This document shows positions 19,490 through 28,858 of a DNA stretch of 64,000 nt, one piece after another; position 1 is the first letter of the stretch; the number at the start of each line of letters is the position of its first letter. The position numbers and the translations under genes were made by a program. This DNA is from Citreimonas salinaria (GTDB lineage: Bacteria > Pseudomonadota > Alphaproteobacteria > Rhodobacterales > Rhodobacteraceae): assembly GCF_900107235.1 (NCBI RefSeq), contig NZ_FNPF01000016.1:36717-100716 (forward strand), given 5' to 3'. The notes under the pieces were generated by a model that worked only from the letters and a program-made list of their open reading frames with translations, was not told the origin of the DNA and made no database searches.

Positions 19490-21091
19490 ATGACCGACAC
19501 CCCCGCGATCGAGCTCAAGGGCATCTCGAAGGCCTTCGGGCCCGTGCAGGCCAACAAGGACATCTCGATCCGCGTCATGCCGGGCACGATCCACGGCATC
19601 ATCGGCGAGAACGGCGCCGGCAAGTCGACGCTGATGTCGATCCTCTACGGTTTCTACAAGGCCGACGCGGGCGAGATCTTCATCGGCGGCAGGAAGACCG
19701 AGATCCCCGACAGCCAGGCCGCGATCCGCGCCGGCATCGGCATGGTGTTCCAGCACTTCAAGCTGGTGCAGAACTTCACCGTGCTGGAAAACGTCATCCT
19801 CGGCGCCGAGGAGGGCGGCCTGCTCAGACCCTCGCTGTCGAAGGCCCGCGGCGTGCTGAAGAAGCTGGCCGACGATTACGAGCTGCGCGTCGACCCCAAC
19901 GCCCTGATCGAGGACCTCAGCGTCGGCCACCAGCAGCGCGTGGAAATCCTCAAGGCGCTCTACCGCGAGGCCGACATCCTCATCCTGGACGAGCCCACCG
20001 GCGTGCTCACCCCGGCCGAGGCCGACCACCTGTTCCGCATCCTGCGCGGCCTGCGGGACGAGGGGAAGACCATCGTCCTGATCACCCACAAGCTGCGCGA
20101 GATCATGGAGATCACCGACACGGTCAGCGTCATGCGCCGGGGCGAGATGGTCGCCACCGTCGAGACCGCCCGAAGCAATCCGTCCGAGCTGGCCGAGCTG
20201 ATGGTCGGCCGCAAGGTGCTGCTGCGCGTCGACAAGGCGCCGGCGCAGCCCGGCCGCCCGATCCTCGAGATCGAGAATCTCAGCCACACCGATGCCAGCG
20301 GCGTGCAGCGTCTGCGCGACGTCTCGCTGACCGTCCGCGCCGGCGAAATCGTCGGCATCGCCGGCGTATCGGGCAACGGCCAGTCCGAGCTGCTCGAGGT
20401 GCTGGGCGGCATGGCCACGGCCACCGGCAGCGTGCGGCTGAACGGCCACGAGATCCCGCTGACCGGGCGCAAGGCCGACGGCAAGACACGCCGCGCGCAG
20501 GGCATCGCCCACGTGCCCGAGGACCGCCAGCACGAAGGGCTGATCATGCGATTCCACGCATGGGAGAACATCGCCTTCGGCTATCACCACGACGACCGCT
20601 ACGGGCGCGGCACACTGATGGACAACGTCGCCCTGCGCCGCGATGCCGAGGACAAGATGAAGCGCTACGACGTGCGCCCGCCCGACCCCTGGCTCGAGGC
20701 GCGGAACTTCTCGGGCGGGAACCAGCAGAAGATCGTCCTTGCCCGCGAGATCGAGCGCGACCCCGAGGTGCTGCTGGTCGGCCAGCCCACCCGCGGCGTC
20801 GACATCGGCGCGATCGAGTTCATCCACCAGGAAATCGTGCGCCTGCGCGACAAGGGCAAGGCGATCCTGCTCGTCTCGGTCGAGCTGGACGAGATCCTGG
20901 GCCTCGCGGACCGCATCGCGGTGATGTTCGACGGCCGCATCATGGGCGAACGCCTGCCGTCCGAGACCGACCAGCGCGAGCTTGGCCTGCTGATGGCCGG
21001 CGTGACCGAGGCGCCCGCCGGGTCCGGTCTCGACGCGGTCGAAGAGTCGCTGCGCGACAAGGAAAGGCGCGAGGCTGCCCGCCATGACTGA
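19490..21091 (+). CDS. BMP-family ABC transporter ATP-binding protein (tandem ABC modules)
   Basis: A 533-residue duplicated ATPase of the sugar/nucleoside type. The first module has Walker A GENGAGKST (about residue 40), signature SVGHQQRVEI and DEPTGVLTP. The second module has a degenerate Walker A (GVSGNGQSELL), signature FSGGNQQKIV and VGQPTRGVDIG. This asymmetry is normal for the RbsA/NupO-like family. I start at MTDTPAIELKGISKAFG. It energises uptake through the two permeases that follow, after an unusually long 249-nt spacer. Confidence 0.94.
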   Translation: MTDTPAIELKGISKAFGPVQANKDISIRVMPGTIHGIIGENGAGKSTLMSILYGFYKADAGEIFIGGRKTEIPDSQAAIRAGIGMVFQHFKLVQNFTVLENVILGAEEGGLLRPSLSKARGVLKKLADDYELRVDPNALIEDLSVGHQQRVEILKALYREADILILDEPTGVLTPAEADHLFRILRGLRDEGKTIVLITHKLREIMEITDTVSVMRRGEMVATVETARSNPSELAELMVGRKVLLRVDKAPAQPGRPILEIENLSHTDASGVQRLRDVSLTVRAGEIVGIAGVSGNGQSELLEVLGGMATATGSVRLNGHEIPLTGRKADGKTRRAQGIAHVPEDRQHEGLIMRFHAWENIAFGYHHDDRYGRGTLMDNVALRRDAEDKMKRYDVRPPDPWLEARNFSGGNQQKIVLAREIERDPEVLLVGQPTRGVDIGAIEFIHQEIVRLRDKGKAILLVSVELDEILGLADRIAVMFDGRIMGERLPSETDQRELGLLMAGVTEAPAGSGLDAVEESLRDKERREAARHD

Positions 21092-21197
21092 CGATCCGCA
21101 ACCGGTGGGAGGGCGCGGCGGCCTTGCCTCCGCGTTCCGCCGCGCCGGACCCGCCCTTCCACCAAGCGCGCAGGCGGACGGCTTCATGCAGGTCGGC

Positions 21198-21240
21198 GGC
21201 TTCTTTCTGGCACGAATACTCCCGCCGGAGGCCGCCGCAG
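21198..21240 (-). repeat. Two-part 3'-end repeat element, copy 2 (inverted, inside an operon)
   Basis: The minus strand reads CGGCGGGAGTATTCGTGCCA then GAAAGAAGCC, matching the tail of the elements at 13051, 33957 and 41499. It occupies the 249-nt spacer between the BMP-type ATPase and first permease genes and points against their direction. The spacer has no convincing gene. Confidence 0.55.
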
Positions 21241-21340
21241 GCTGCACGCGCACCGCGCACGCGGCACGCGCGCACGCCACCCAGACAACAGCCGATGCCC
21301 GCGTCCCGGGCACGACGGCCCGAACCACCGGACCCTGCCC

Positions 21341-22462
21341 ATGAACCGAATGCCTGCCTGGGCCGACGCGGTGCTCGTGCCGCTGATCTCGATCCTGCTG
21401 GCCGCGATCCTGTCGGCGCTGGTGATCCTCGCCATCGGCGAGAACCCGGTCGCCGCGTTCTCGCTGATGGTCGAGGGCGCGCTGATGCGCTCGACCGGCT
21501 GGGGCTACACGCTCTATTACGCCACGAACTTCACCTTCACCGGCCTGGCCGTGGCGGTCGCCTTCCACGCGCGCATGTTCAACATCGGCGGCGAGGGGCA
21601 GGCCATGATCGGCGGCCTCGGCGTGGCGCTGGTGGCGCTCTACATCCCTTGGCCGCACTGGACGCTGGCGCTGGCCGGCGCAACGCTCGCGGGCGGGCTG
21701 TTTGGCGCGGCCTGGGCCTTCATCCCGGCCTGGCTTCAGGCGACGCGCGGCAGCCACATCGTGATCACCACGATCATGTTCAACTTCATCGCCGCGGCGC
21801 TGCTGAACTACGTGCTGGTCAACCTGATGCGCCCCGTGGGCGCGATGGAGCCGGCCTCCGCAACCTTCCCGCCCGCGACCCACCTGCCCACCTTCCAGGA
21901 CATGTTCGCCTTCGGCGGCACGCTGTTCCGCGGCTCGCCCGCGAACGTGACCTTCTTCCTCGCGGTGCTGGCCTGCATCGCCGTCTGGCTGCTGATCTGG
22001 CGCACGCGGCTGGGCTACGAGATCCGCGCCTTCGGCCATTCCGACACCGCCGCGCGCTACGCCGGCATCTCGACCGTGCGGATCACCGTGCTGGCGATGC
22101 TGATCTCGGGCGCGCTGGCGGGCCTCATGGGCCTCAATACCACCATGGGCGAGGCCGAGCGCCTGGTGCTGAACGCGACCGAGGGCGCGGGCTTCATCGG
22201 CATCGCCGTGGCGCTGATGGGCCGCTCGCATCCCGTGGGCGTGTTCCTGGCGGCGCTGCTCTTCGGCTTCCTCTACCAGGGCGGCGCCGAGCTTGCCCTC
22301 TGGACCGACATCCCGCGCGAGCTGATCACCGTGATCCAGGCGCTGGTGATCCTGTTCACCGGCGCGCTCGACAACATGGTCCGCATGCCGCTCGAGGCGA
22401 TGTTCGGCGCGTTGCGCGCCCGCCGCGGCCCGAAACCCAAGCCCACCAGCCCGAGGGACTAG
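21341..22462 (+). CDS. BMP-family ABC transporter permease 1
   Basis: A 373-residue inner-membrane permease of the BPD_transp_2 (RbsC/NupP-like) family. About ten hydrophobic helices can be seen, with FTFTGLAVAVAFHARMFNIGGEGQAMIGG near residue 70, the family's typical NIG-x-EGQ motif, and GFIGIAVALMGRSHPVGVFLAALLFG near residue 285. The C-terminal tail is basic (RARRGPKPKP). It pairs with the second permease, whose gene starts 4 nt after this stop codon. Confidence 0.93.
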   Translation: MNRMPAWADAVLVPLISILLAAILSALVILAIGENPVAAFSLMVEGALMRSTGWGYTLYYATNFTFTGLAVAVAFHARMFNIGGEGQAMIGGLGVALVALYIPWPHWTLALAGATLAGGLFGAAWAFIPAWLQATRGSHIVITTIMFNFIAAALLNYVLVNLMRPVGAMEPASATFPPATHLPTFQDMFAFGGTLFRGSPANVTFFLAVLACIAVWLLIWRTRLGYEIRAFGHSDTAARYAGISTVRITVLAMLISGALAGLMGLNTTMGEAERLVLNATEGAGFIGIAVALMGRSHPVGVFLAALLFGFLYQGGAELALWTDIPRELITVIQALVILFTGALDNMVRMPLEAMFGALRARRGPKPKPTSPRD

Positions 22463-22466
22463 ACCA

Positions 22467-23432
22467 ATGGATCTCGCGACTATCCTGCAGGTGCTCGATT
22501 CGACCGTCCGGCTGGCGATCCCACTGCTGCTGGCCTGTCTGGCGGGTTTGTTTTCCGAACGCTCGGGCATCATCGACATCGGCCTCGAGGGCAAGATGCT
22601 CATCGCCGCCTTCTTCTCGGCCGCGGTGGCCTTCGCCACCGGCTCGGTCTGGCTCGGCATGCTGGCGGGGATCGCGGCGTCGATGGTGCTGTCGGCGATC
22701 CACGGCCTCGCGTCGATCACCTTCCGCGGCAACCAGCTGATCTCGGGCGTGGCGCTGAACTTTCTCGCCTCGGGCCTCACGGTGATGATCGCCCAGGTCT
22801 GGTTCTCCGAAGGCGGCCGCACGCCGTCGCTGATGACCGGCGGGCGCTTTTCCGACATCGCCCTGCCCTTCGCCGAAACCCTCCGCCCCATCCCCGTCCT
22901 CGGCCCGATCTACGCCGAGCTCATCTCGGGGCACTCGATCCTGGTCTACGTGGGCTTTCTGATGGTGCCGCTGACATGGTGGGTGCTGCAGCGCACCCGC
23001 TTCGGCCTGCGCCTGCGCGCCGTGGGCGAGGCCCCCGAGGCTGTCGACACCGCCGGCGTCTCGGTCGCCGGCCTGCGCTTCGCCGCGCTGGCCATCGCGG
23101 GCCTTCTGTGCGGCCTTGCCGGCGCCTACCTCGCCACCGGCCTGCAGGCCGGCTTCGTGCGCGAGATGACCGCCGGGCGCGGCTACATCGCGCTCGCCGC
23201 GCTGATCTTCGCCAAGTGGCGGCCGTGGTACGCGCTGGGGGCGTGCCTTCTGTTCGGCTTCCTGCAGGCCATCGCGCTGCGCTACCAGAACATCGACCTC
23301 GGCGCCTTTACCGTGCCGGTGCAGGTGATGGACGCGCTGCCCTACATCCTGACGGTGGTGATCCTTGCGGGCTTCGTCGGCAAGGCCATCCCGCCCCGCG
23401 CCGGCGGCCAGCCTTACGTGAAGGAGCGCTGA
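22467..23432 (+). CDS. BMP-family ABC transporter permease 2
   Basis: A 321-residue inner-membrane permease (NupQ-like). The N-terminus holds ACLAGLFSERSGIIDIGLEGKMLI, the EGK/EGQ motif characteristic of this subfamily. Further conserved stretches are GNQLISGVALNFLASGLTV and RGYIALAALIFAKWRPWYALGA. Together with permease 1 it forms the heterodimeric channel of the BMP importer. Only a short gap separates it from the first permease gene; the downstream TauE gene starts 45 nt later and may be a separate unit. Confidence 0.93.
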   Translation: MDLATILQVLDSTVRLAIPLLLACLAGLFSERSGIIDIGLEGKMLIAAFFSAAVAFATGSVWLGMLAGIAASMVLSAIHGLASITFRGNQLISGVALNFLASGLTVMIAQVWFSEGGRTPSLMTGGRFSDIALPFAETLRPIPVLGPIYAELISGHSILVYVGFLMVPLTWWVLQRTRFGLRLRAVGEAPEAVDTAGVSVAGLRFAALAIAGLLCGLAGAYLATGLQAGFVREMTAGRGYIALAALIFAKWRPWYALGACLLFGFLQAIALRYQNIDLGAFTVPVQVMDALPYILTVVILAGFVGKAIPPRAGGQPYVKER

Positions 23433-23477
23433 CGCCGCCCCGTTGCCAAGCCTGCACCGCGCGCGCTAACAATCCCC

Positions 23478-24389
23478 ATGATGATCTACCTCCCCATCGC
23501 CGAGGTCTCGGTCAACGCGTTCCTGCTGCTGGGACTGGGCGGGCTGGTGGGCATCCTGTCGGGCATGTTCGGCGTCGGCGGAGGATTCCTGATCACGCCG
23601 CTGCTGTTCTTCATCGGCATCCCCCCGGCGGTCGCGGTGGCCACCTCGGCCAACCAGATCGTCGCGGCGTCCTTCTCGGCGGTGCTGGCGCATTTCCGGC
23701 GCCGCACGGTCGATCTGCGCATGGGCTTCGTGCTGCTGGCCGGCGGCCTTGTCGGATCAGGCCTCGGGATCGTCGTGTTCAACATCCTGCGCGAGATGGG
23801 CCAGGTCGACCTGCTGGTGCGGCTCTGCTACGTCGTCTTCCTCGGGATCATCGGCGCGCTGATGTTCGTCGAATCCCTGCGCGCCCTGCGCAAGACCCGC
23901 GGCGGCAAGATCGCCCCGCGCAAGAAGCACACCTGGATCCACGGCCTGCCGCTCAAGATGCGGTTCCGCACGTCCGGCCTCTACATCTCGGTCATCCCCC
24001 CGGTCCTGGTGGGCGTCGCCGTGGGCATGCTGGCCGCGATCATGGGCGTGGGCGGCGGCTTCATCATGGTGCCGGCGATGATCTACCTGCTGGGGATGCC
24101 CACCAAGGTGGTGATCGGCACCTCGCTGTTCCAGATCATCTTCGTCGCCGCCTTCACCACGCTGCTGCACGCGGTCACGAACCAGACGGTCGACGTGGTG
24201 CTGGCGGTGCTGCTGCTGGTGGGCGGCGTGCTGGGCGCGCAGTTCGGCGCGGTCTTCGGCGCGCGCATGCGGGCCGAGCAGCTGCGCATCCTGCTGGCGA
24301 CGCTGGTGCTGCTGGTCTGCGGCAAGCTCGCGCTCGACCTGCTGCTGCGCCCCGAGGAACTCTACACCCTCAGCACGGGGGCTGTGTGA
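23478..24389 (+). CDS. TauE/SafE family sulfite/sulfonate exporter-like membrane protein
   Basis: A 303-residue polytopic membrane protein. The two family repeats are easy to see: GGLVGILSGMFGVGGGFLITPLLFF at the start and AVGMLAAIMGVGGGFIMVPAMIYLLG in the middle. The basic cytoplasmic loop between them is KTRGGKIAPRKKHTW. TauE/SafE proteins export sulfite or sulfoacetate in some bacteria. The stop codon overlaps the start of the TIGR02186 gene by 1 nt (TGATG), a pairing widespread in alphaproteobacteria. Confidence 0.93.
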   Translation: MMIYLPIAEVSVNAFLLLGLGGLVGILSGMFGVGGGFLITPLLFFIGIPPAVAVATSANQIVAASFSAVLAHFRRRTVDLRMGFVLLAGGLVGSGLGIVVFNILREMGQVDLLVRLCYVVFLGIIGALMFVESLRALRKTRGGKIAPRKKHTWIHGLPLKMRFRTSGLYISVIPPVLVGVAVGMLAAIMGVGGGFIMVPAMIYLLGMPTKVVIGTSLFQIIFVAAFTTLLHAVTNQTVDVVLAVLLLVGGVLGAQFGAVFGARMRAEQLRILLATLVLLVCGKLALDLLLRPEELYTLSTGAV

Positions 24390-25153
24390 TGCGCCTCTGG
24401 CTCGCCCTACTGCTGCTGCTCGCCGCCGGGCCCGCCCGCACCGCCGAAGAGGTCGTGCTCGGCCTCAGCCAGGACCAGGTGTCGATCTCCACCAGCTTCT
24501 CCGGCTCGGAAATCCTGATCTTCGGCGCCGTCAAGCGCGAAACCGCGATTCCCGAAGGCCCGCCGCTCGAGGTGGTCGTGACCGTCCAGGGGCCCGACCG
24601 CCCCGTGACCGTGCGCCGCAAGGAACGCCGCGCCGGCATCTGGGTCAACGTCGACGCGGTCGAGGTCGATTCCGCCCCCAGCTTCTACGCCGTCGCCACG
24701 TCCGGCCCGTGGGAGGAGGTCATCAGCCACACCGAGGACCTGCGCCACGCGGTCTCGATCCCGCGCGCGATCCGCTCGGTGGGCGCGCCCTCTGGCGTGC
24801 TGGAGCCACAGGCCTTCACCGACGCGGTGATCCGGATCCGGCGGGCGAACGGCCTCTACATCCACAAGGAAGGCGCCGTCGACCTTCGCGAACAGACCCT
24901 GTTCGACACCGCGATCGCCCTGCCCGCGAACCTGACCGAGGGGCTTTACACGACGCGCGTCTTCCTGACCCGCGACCGGGCCGTGGTGGCGCGGTTCGAC
25001 ACGACGATCCCCGTGCGCAAGGTCGGGCTGGAGCGCTGGCTGTTCACCCTGTCGCACCAGCAGCCGCTGCTCTACGGGCTGATGTCGCTGGCCATCGCCA
25101 TCGCCGCCGGCTGGGCCGCCTCGGCCGCCTTCCGCCTGATGCGCCCGCAATGA
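24389..25153 (+). CDS. TIGR02186 family membrane-anchored periplasmic protein
   Basis: A 254-residue protein with a signal peptide (MRLWLALLLLLAAGPARTA), a beta-rich periplasmic domain (EEVVLGLSQDQVSISTSF, FYAVATSGPWEEV) and a single C-terminal transmembrane helix (LYGLMSLAIAIAAGWAASAAF). This architecture and the neighbouring TauE gene match the TIGR02186 family, whose function is unknown. Overlaps of 1 nt with tauE and 4 nt (ATGA) with the thioesterase gene indicate translational coupling. A role with the exporter is likely but unproven. Confidence 0.9.
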   Translation: MRLWLALLLLLAAGPARTAEEVVLGLSQDQVSISTSFSGSEILIFGAVKRETAIPEGPPLEVVVTVQGPDRPVTVRRKERRAGIWVNVDAVEVDSAPSFYAVATSGPWEEVISHTEDLRHAVSIPRAIRSVGAPSGVLEPQAFTDAVIRIRRANGLYIHKEGAVDLREQTLFDTAIALPANLTEGLYTTRVFLTRDRAVVARFDTTIPVRKVGLERWLFTLSHQQPLLYGLMSLAIAIAAGWAASAAFRLMRPQ

Positions 25154-25587
25154 CCCGCCAGCCCCCGGCCGGCCGCGACGCCTACACCGCCTTCCGCGCG
25201 ATGCCCACGCGCTGGAACGACAACGACGAGTACGGGCACATGAACAACGCGACCTATCTCGAGATATTCGACACCGCGGTCAGCCTGTGGCAGATGGAAA
25301 ACGGCCTCGTCCTGCGGGGCCCCGGGGCCACCCGAATGCTGGTGGTGGAATCCGGCATCCGCTACCATGCCGAGGCCGGGTTTCCCGACACGCTGCATGC
25401 CGGCCTGCGCGTCGGCCACCTGGGCAAAAGTTCGGTCCGGTTCGAGATCGGCCTCTTCCGCAACGACGACCGAACCGCCTGCACCGAGGGCTTCTTCACC
25501 GAGGTCCACACCAGCCCCGCCGGCCGCCCCGCGCCGCTGCCGGACGCGCTGCGCCGCACCTTCCAGACCCTCGTCCTTCCCGCGTGA
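25150..25587 (+). CDS. Acyl-CoA thioesterase (4HBT hotdog fold)
   Basis: A 145-residue hotdog-fold protein. TRWNDNDEYGHMNNATYLEIFDTA is the 4-hydroxybenzoyl-CoA thioesterase signature, with the catalytic-type Asp in the first helix region (W-N-D-N-D-E-Y-G-H-M-N-N). It hydrolyses an acyl-CoA thioester in the cytoplasm; chain length cannot be inferred. Its ATG overlaps the TGA of the TIGR02186 gene. Confidence 0.92.
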   Translation: MTRQPPAGRDAYTAFRAMPTRWNDNDEYGHMNNATYLEIFDTAVSLWQMENGLVLRGPGATRMLVVESGIRYHAEAGFPDTLHAGLRVGHLGKSSVRFEIGLFRNDDRTACTEGFFTEVHTSPAGRPAPLPDALRRTFQTLVLPA

Positions 25588-25642
25588 TCCGCGCCGCCCG
25601 ACCGGGCGCGATCGGCACGGCCGCGCGCGGCCCGGGGTGAAT

Positions 25643-25732
25643 GGCGCCGCAGGCGCCAGAGGGGCGCAGCCCCTCGCCCCGAGGCCCGCGCCCAAGCGCG
25701 GGCCGAGAGCCATGCGCGCGCCGCAGGCGCGC
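25643..25732. repeat. Array of four GC-rich hairpins between convergent genes
   Basis: Four consecutive inverted repeats: GGCGCC-gca-GGCGCC (25643-25657), GGGGC-gca-GCCCC (25661-25673), GGCCCGCGC-ccaa-GCGCGGGCC (25683-25704) and GCGCGCC-gca-GGCGCGC (25716-25732). Three share a GCA loop. They follow the thioesterase stop codon and may act as terminators for both convergent units. Confidence 0.55.
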
Positions 25733-25781
25733 CCCGCCCGCCAACCGGCAACACGCCCGCCGGCACCTTGCGCGATGCCCC

Positions 25782-25870
25782 CTCCGCACCCCGAGCGTTA
25801 ACGGATCCTGAATCCGTCTCTGCAAGCCCTTGATTTCCTTACGGCGCATTCCTGTCCCACCGTGGGACAC
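25782..25870 (-). repeat. Palindrome-bearing repeat, copy A
   Basis: The right end is the 17-bp palindrome TGTCCCACCGTGGGACA (25853-25869). The next 50 bp to the left align without gaps to 46761-46830, including TGAATCCG with a GANTC methylation site, CAAG and TTGATTT. It lies between the convergent thioesterase and uvrC genes. Confidence 0.65.
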
Positions 25871-25874
25871 CGGA

Positions 25875-27773
25875 TCACCCCTTCTCGTGGAAGAAGGCGT
25901 AGATCCGTTCCGCCAGCGCCTCGCTGACCCCGTCCACGGCCCGCAGGTCCGCCAGGTTCGCCCGGCTCACCGCCTTGGCCGAGCCGAAATGCGCCAGCAG
26001 CGCCCGCTTGCGCGACGCCCCCACCCCGGGCACCTCGTCCAGCGGGTTGGCCATCTGCGCCTTGGCCCGCTTGGCCCTGTGGGTCCCGATCGCGAAGCGG
26101 TGCGCCTCGTCCCGCAGCCGCTGGACGAAGTACAGCACCGGGTCGTTCCTCCGCAGCGCGAAGGGCCGCTGCCCGGGGCGGTGGAACTCCTCCTTGCCGT
26201 GGTCGCGGTCCACGCCCTTGGCCACGCCCACGAACGGCACGTCCTCGACCCCGTGCTCGGCCATGATCTCGGCCACGGCGCTGACCTGTCCCGCGCCGCC
26301 GTCGATCAGCATGAGGTCGGGCCACAGCCCCTTGTCGCGGTCCGGGTCGTCCTTCAGCAGGCGTTTCAGCCGCCGGCCCAGCACCTCCTTCATCATCCCG
26401 AAATCGTCACCCGGCACCAGCTCCTCGCCGCGGATGTTGAATTTCCGGTACTGGTTCTTCATGTACCCGTCCGGCCCCGCGACGATCATCGCGCCCACCG
26501 CGTTCGTCCCCTGGATGTGGGAGTTGTCGTAGACCTCGACCCGCGCCGGCGGCGCCTCCAGCCCGAACGCCTCGGCCAGCCCGCGCAGCAGCTTCCCCTG
26601 CGCGGCACTCTCGGCCATCTTCCGGCCCAGACTTTCGCGGGCGTTGCGCAGCGCGCCGTCCACCAGTTCAGCCTTCTCGCCGCGCCGGGGCACGGCGATC
26701 TCGACCTTGCGGCCCAGCTTCTCGCTCAGCGCGGCCGCCATCAGGTCGCGGTTCTCCAGTTCGTGGCTCAGCAGGATGCGGCGCGCGGGGTCCTTCTGGT
26801 CGTAGAACTGGCCCAGGAACGCCTCGAGCACCTCGGCATGATCCACGTCCTCGCCCACCCGGGGATAGAAGTCCTGGTTGCCCCAGTTCTGGTTCGCCCG
26901 GATGAAGAAGACCTGCACGCAGGCCTGCCCGTGTTCGAGATGCAGCGCGATCACGTCGGCCTCGGACACGCCCTGCGGGTTGATGCCCTGCGCCGATTGC
27001 ACGTTCGTCAGCGCGCGGATCCGGTCGCGCAGGGCTGCGGCGCGCTCGAACTCCATTGCCTCGGACGCCTCCTCCATCTGCGCGGCCAGCTGTTCCTGGA
27101 TGCGGGTCGACTTGCCCGACAGGAAGCGTTCCGCGTCGCGCACGCTCTGCGCGTACTCGGCCTCGGAGATCTTGCCGACGCAGGGCGCGCTGCACCGCTT
27201 GATCTGGTGCAGAAGGCAGGGCCGCGTGCGCCCTTCGAACATCGAATCCGTGCAGTTGCGCAGCAGGAACGCCTTCTGCAGCTGGTTGAGCGTGCGGTTC
27301 ACCGCACCCGCGCTGGCGAAGGGGCCGAAATAGCTGCCCTCGTCGCGCTTCGAGCCGCGGTGCTTGCGGATCTGGGGATAGGCGTGCTTCGAGATCAGGA
27401 TGTTCGGAAACGACTTGTCGTCGCGCAGCAGCACGTTGAACTTCGGCTTGAGCTGCTTGATCAGGTTCTGCTCGAGCAGCAGCGCCTCGGTCTCGGTCCG
27501 CGTGGTCAGGAACATCATCGACGCGGTTTCCGAGATCATCCGCGCGATGCGCCGCGAATGACCCGCGGGCCGGGCATAGTTGGACACCCGCGCCCGCAGG
27601 TTGCGCGCCTTGCCGACATAGAGAACCCGGCTTTGCGCATCCAGCATCCGGTAGACGCCGGGCGAATTGTCGAGCGTCCGCAGGTAGTCCTGGATGACCG
27701 CGTGGCCCGTCGGGACGGGCTGCGCCGGTGCCCCCTGCCCGCCTTCGGTGGTCTGCGTTTCGTTCTCTGCCAT
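25875..27773 (-). CDS. uvrC: Excinuclease ABC subunit C
   Basis: A 632-residue nucleotide excision repair endonuclease. Domains in order: GIY-YIG nuclease ([24 protein letters not shown], about residues 35-115), Cys-rich region ([25 protein letters not shown]), UVR UvrB-binding helix ([22 protein letters not shown]), RNase H-like nuclease ([21 protein letters not shown]) and a C-terminal helix-hairpin-helix pair ([18 protein letters not shown]). It makes both incisions at UvrB-bound lesions. I start at [10 protein letters not shown]; a further upstream frame start is less likely. No clear LexA box was seen. Confidence 0.97.
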   Translation of the reverse strand: MAENETQTTEGGQGAPAQPVPTGHAVIQDYLRTLDNSPGVYRMLDAQSRVLYVGKARNLRARVSNYARPAGHSRRIARMISETASMMFLTTRTETEALLLEQNLIKQLKPKFNVLLRDDKSFPNILISKHAYPQIRKHRGSKRDEGSYFGPFASAGAVNRTLNQLQKAFLLRNCTDSMFEGRTRPCLLHQIKRCSAPCVGKISEAEYAQSVRDAERFLSGKSTRIQEQLAAQMEEASEAMEFERAAALRDRIRALTNVQSAQGINPQGVSEADVIALHLEHGQACVQVFFIRANQNWGNQDFYPRVGEDVDHAEVLEAFLGQFYDQKDPARRILLSHELENRDLMAAALSEKLGRKVEIAVPRRGEKAELVDGALRNARESLGRKMAESAAQGKLLRGLAEAFGLEAPPARVEVYDNSHIQGTNAVGAMIVAGPDGYMKNQYRKFNIRGEELVPGDDFGMMKEVLGRRLKRLLKDDPDRDKGLWPDLMLIDGGAGQVSAVAEIMAEHGVEDVPFVGVAKGVDRDHGKEEFHRPGQRPFALRRNDPVLYFVQRLRDEAHRFAIGTHRAKRAKAQMANPLDEVPGVGASRKRALLAHFGSAKAVSRANLADLRAVDGVSEALAERIYAFFHEKG

Positions 27774-27859
27774 GTCAGGCCCGATTCCCGTTCTCCGCCG
27801 CCGGACGCCGCCGGTTTGCAAGCGTTAAGGCATCCACGCAATCTGTGGACAAGTCTGTA

Positions 27860-27888
27860 GGCAAATTCGGGTGTTTCTCGAATTTGCC
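27860..27888. repeat. Perfect 10-bp inverted repeat upstream of uvrC
   Basis: GGCAAATTCG (27860-27869) and CGAATTTGCC (27879-27888) are separated by 9 nt, in the AT-richer 282-nt gap between uvrC and the SDR gene. It could terminate the upstream minus-strand SDR unit, though no T-run follows on that strand, or be an operator for uvrC. Nothing else clear is seen in this gap. Confidence 0.45.
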
Positions 27889-28055
27889 TTGTTCCACATG
27901 CCTTTCACCGGGTTGCCCAAAAATTAAGCATTGCCATAAAGCCCTGTAAAAGCGTCAATTTCTCGCTCCCCCGCCGCAAACCTTTGAAAGCATTAAGCGA
28001 TTTGTAACGCTTTCGCGACGGCTCGACCAAGGGTGCAAAAGTGTCGCAGCGCGGG

Positions 28056-28844
28056 TCACTCGATGCCAAGAACGTCCGGCGTCTGCCAGGCAAGGTGCTG
28101 CCCGCCATCGATGCACAGGAGCTGCCCGGTGACCGCCGGCGCGTCGAGGAAATAACCCAGCGCGGCGGTGATGTCGTCCGGGTTCGCGCCCCGTCCCAAC
28201 ACCGTCGCGGCGCGCTGCGCGGCGAAATGGCGGTCGGACTGGCGTGCGCCCTGCAGCGTCGGGCCCGGGCCGATCGCGTTGACCCGCACCCGCGGGGCCA
28301 GCGCCTGTGCGGCCGTTTGCGTCAGCGTCCACAGCCCCGCCTTGGCCAGCGTATAGGTCATGAACTCGGGCGTCAGCTTGCGCACGCGCTGGTCGATCAT
28401 GTTGACCACCAGCCCCCGCGCCAGCGGCTCTCCGGCGTCATCCCGCGCGGGCTCGGGCATCTGCGCGGCCAGCGCCTGAATCAGCACGAAGGGCGCGCGC
28501 AGGTTACTTTCCATGTGCCGGTCCCAGCTTTCGCGGGTGGCGCTGTCGATCCTGTCGTATTCGAAGATCGAGGCGTTGTTGACCAGCACCGAGACAGGCC
28601 CGCCCAGCGCCTCGGCGGCACGCGGCAGCAGGCGGTGCATCGCGTCCTCGTCCAGCAGGTCGGCCTGCAGCGTCACCGCCCGTCGGCCCATGGCCTCGAT
28701 CTCGGCGCGGGTGTCCTCGGCGGCGTCGGCCGAGCCTGCGTAATGCACGGCCACGTCGTGGCCCCGTCGCGCCAGGTACAGCGCCATCTCGCGGCCCAGC
28801 CGCTTGCCCGCGCCGGTCACCAGCGCGCGTGGAGTGTCTGGCAT
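28056..28844 (-). CDS. Short-chain dehydrogenase/reductase, pteridine-reductase-like
   Basis: A 262-residue classical SDR. The cofactor motif TGAGKRLGREMAL carries Arg-Leu after Lys, the TGxxxRxG form typical of pteridine reductase/FolM-like enzymes that prefer NADPH. NNASIFEYDRI, the catalytic YTLAKAG (Tyr and Lys) and the closing CIDGGQHLAW complete the fold. It may reduce dihydropteridines, but generic SDR activity is possible. Ribosome site GAGAGG precedes ATG. The gene lies 15 nt downstream of the antiporter gene on the same strand. Confidence 0.88.
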   Translation of the reverse strand: MPDTPRALVTGAGKRLGREMALYLARRGHDVAVHYAGSADAAEDTRAEIEAMGRRAVTLQADLLDEDAMHRLLPRAAEALGGPVSVLVNNASIFEYDRIDSATRESWDRHMESNLRAPFVLIQALAAQMPEPARDDAGEPLARGLVVNMIDQRVRKLTPEFMTYTLAKAGLWTLTQTAAQALAPRVRVNAIGPGPTLQGARQSDRHFAAQRAATVLGRGANPDDITAALGYFLDAPAVTGQLLCIDGGQHLAWQTPDVLGIE

Positions 28845-28858
28845 CGTCGTCGTCCCTC

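Noticed and set aside
21084..21344. 86-codon frame between the BMP-type ATPase and permease genes
   Set aside because: No family resemblance or ribosome site, and it reads through the dispersed repeat element.
25496..25870. Frames beginning MSHGGT in both palindromic repeat copies (also 46453-46830)
   Set aside because: The similarity stops soon after the repeat, neither copy has a ribosome site, and the strongest conservation is a DNA palindrome. A DNA element is more likely than a protein family.
27890..27915. Possible LexA box upstream of uvrC
   Set aside because: GTTC is followed by TTTC rather than a second GTTC at the required spacing.
27983..28002. Possible CtrA site TTAAGCGATTTGTAA upstream of uvrC
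   Set aside because: The second half is GTAA, not TTAA, and it is 210 nt from the start codon.
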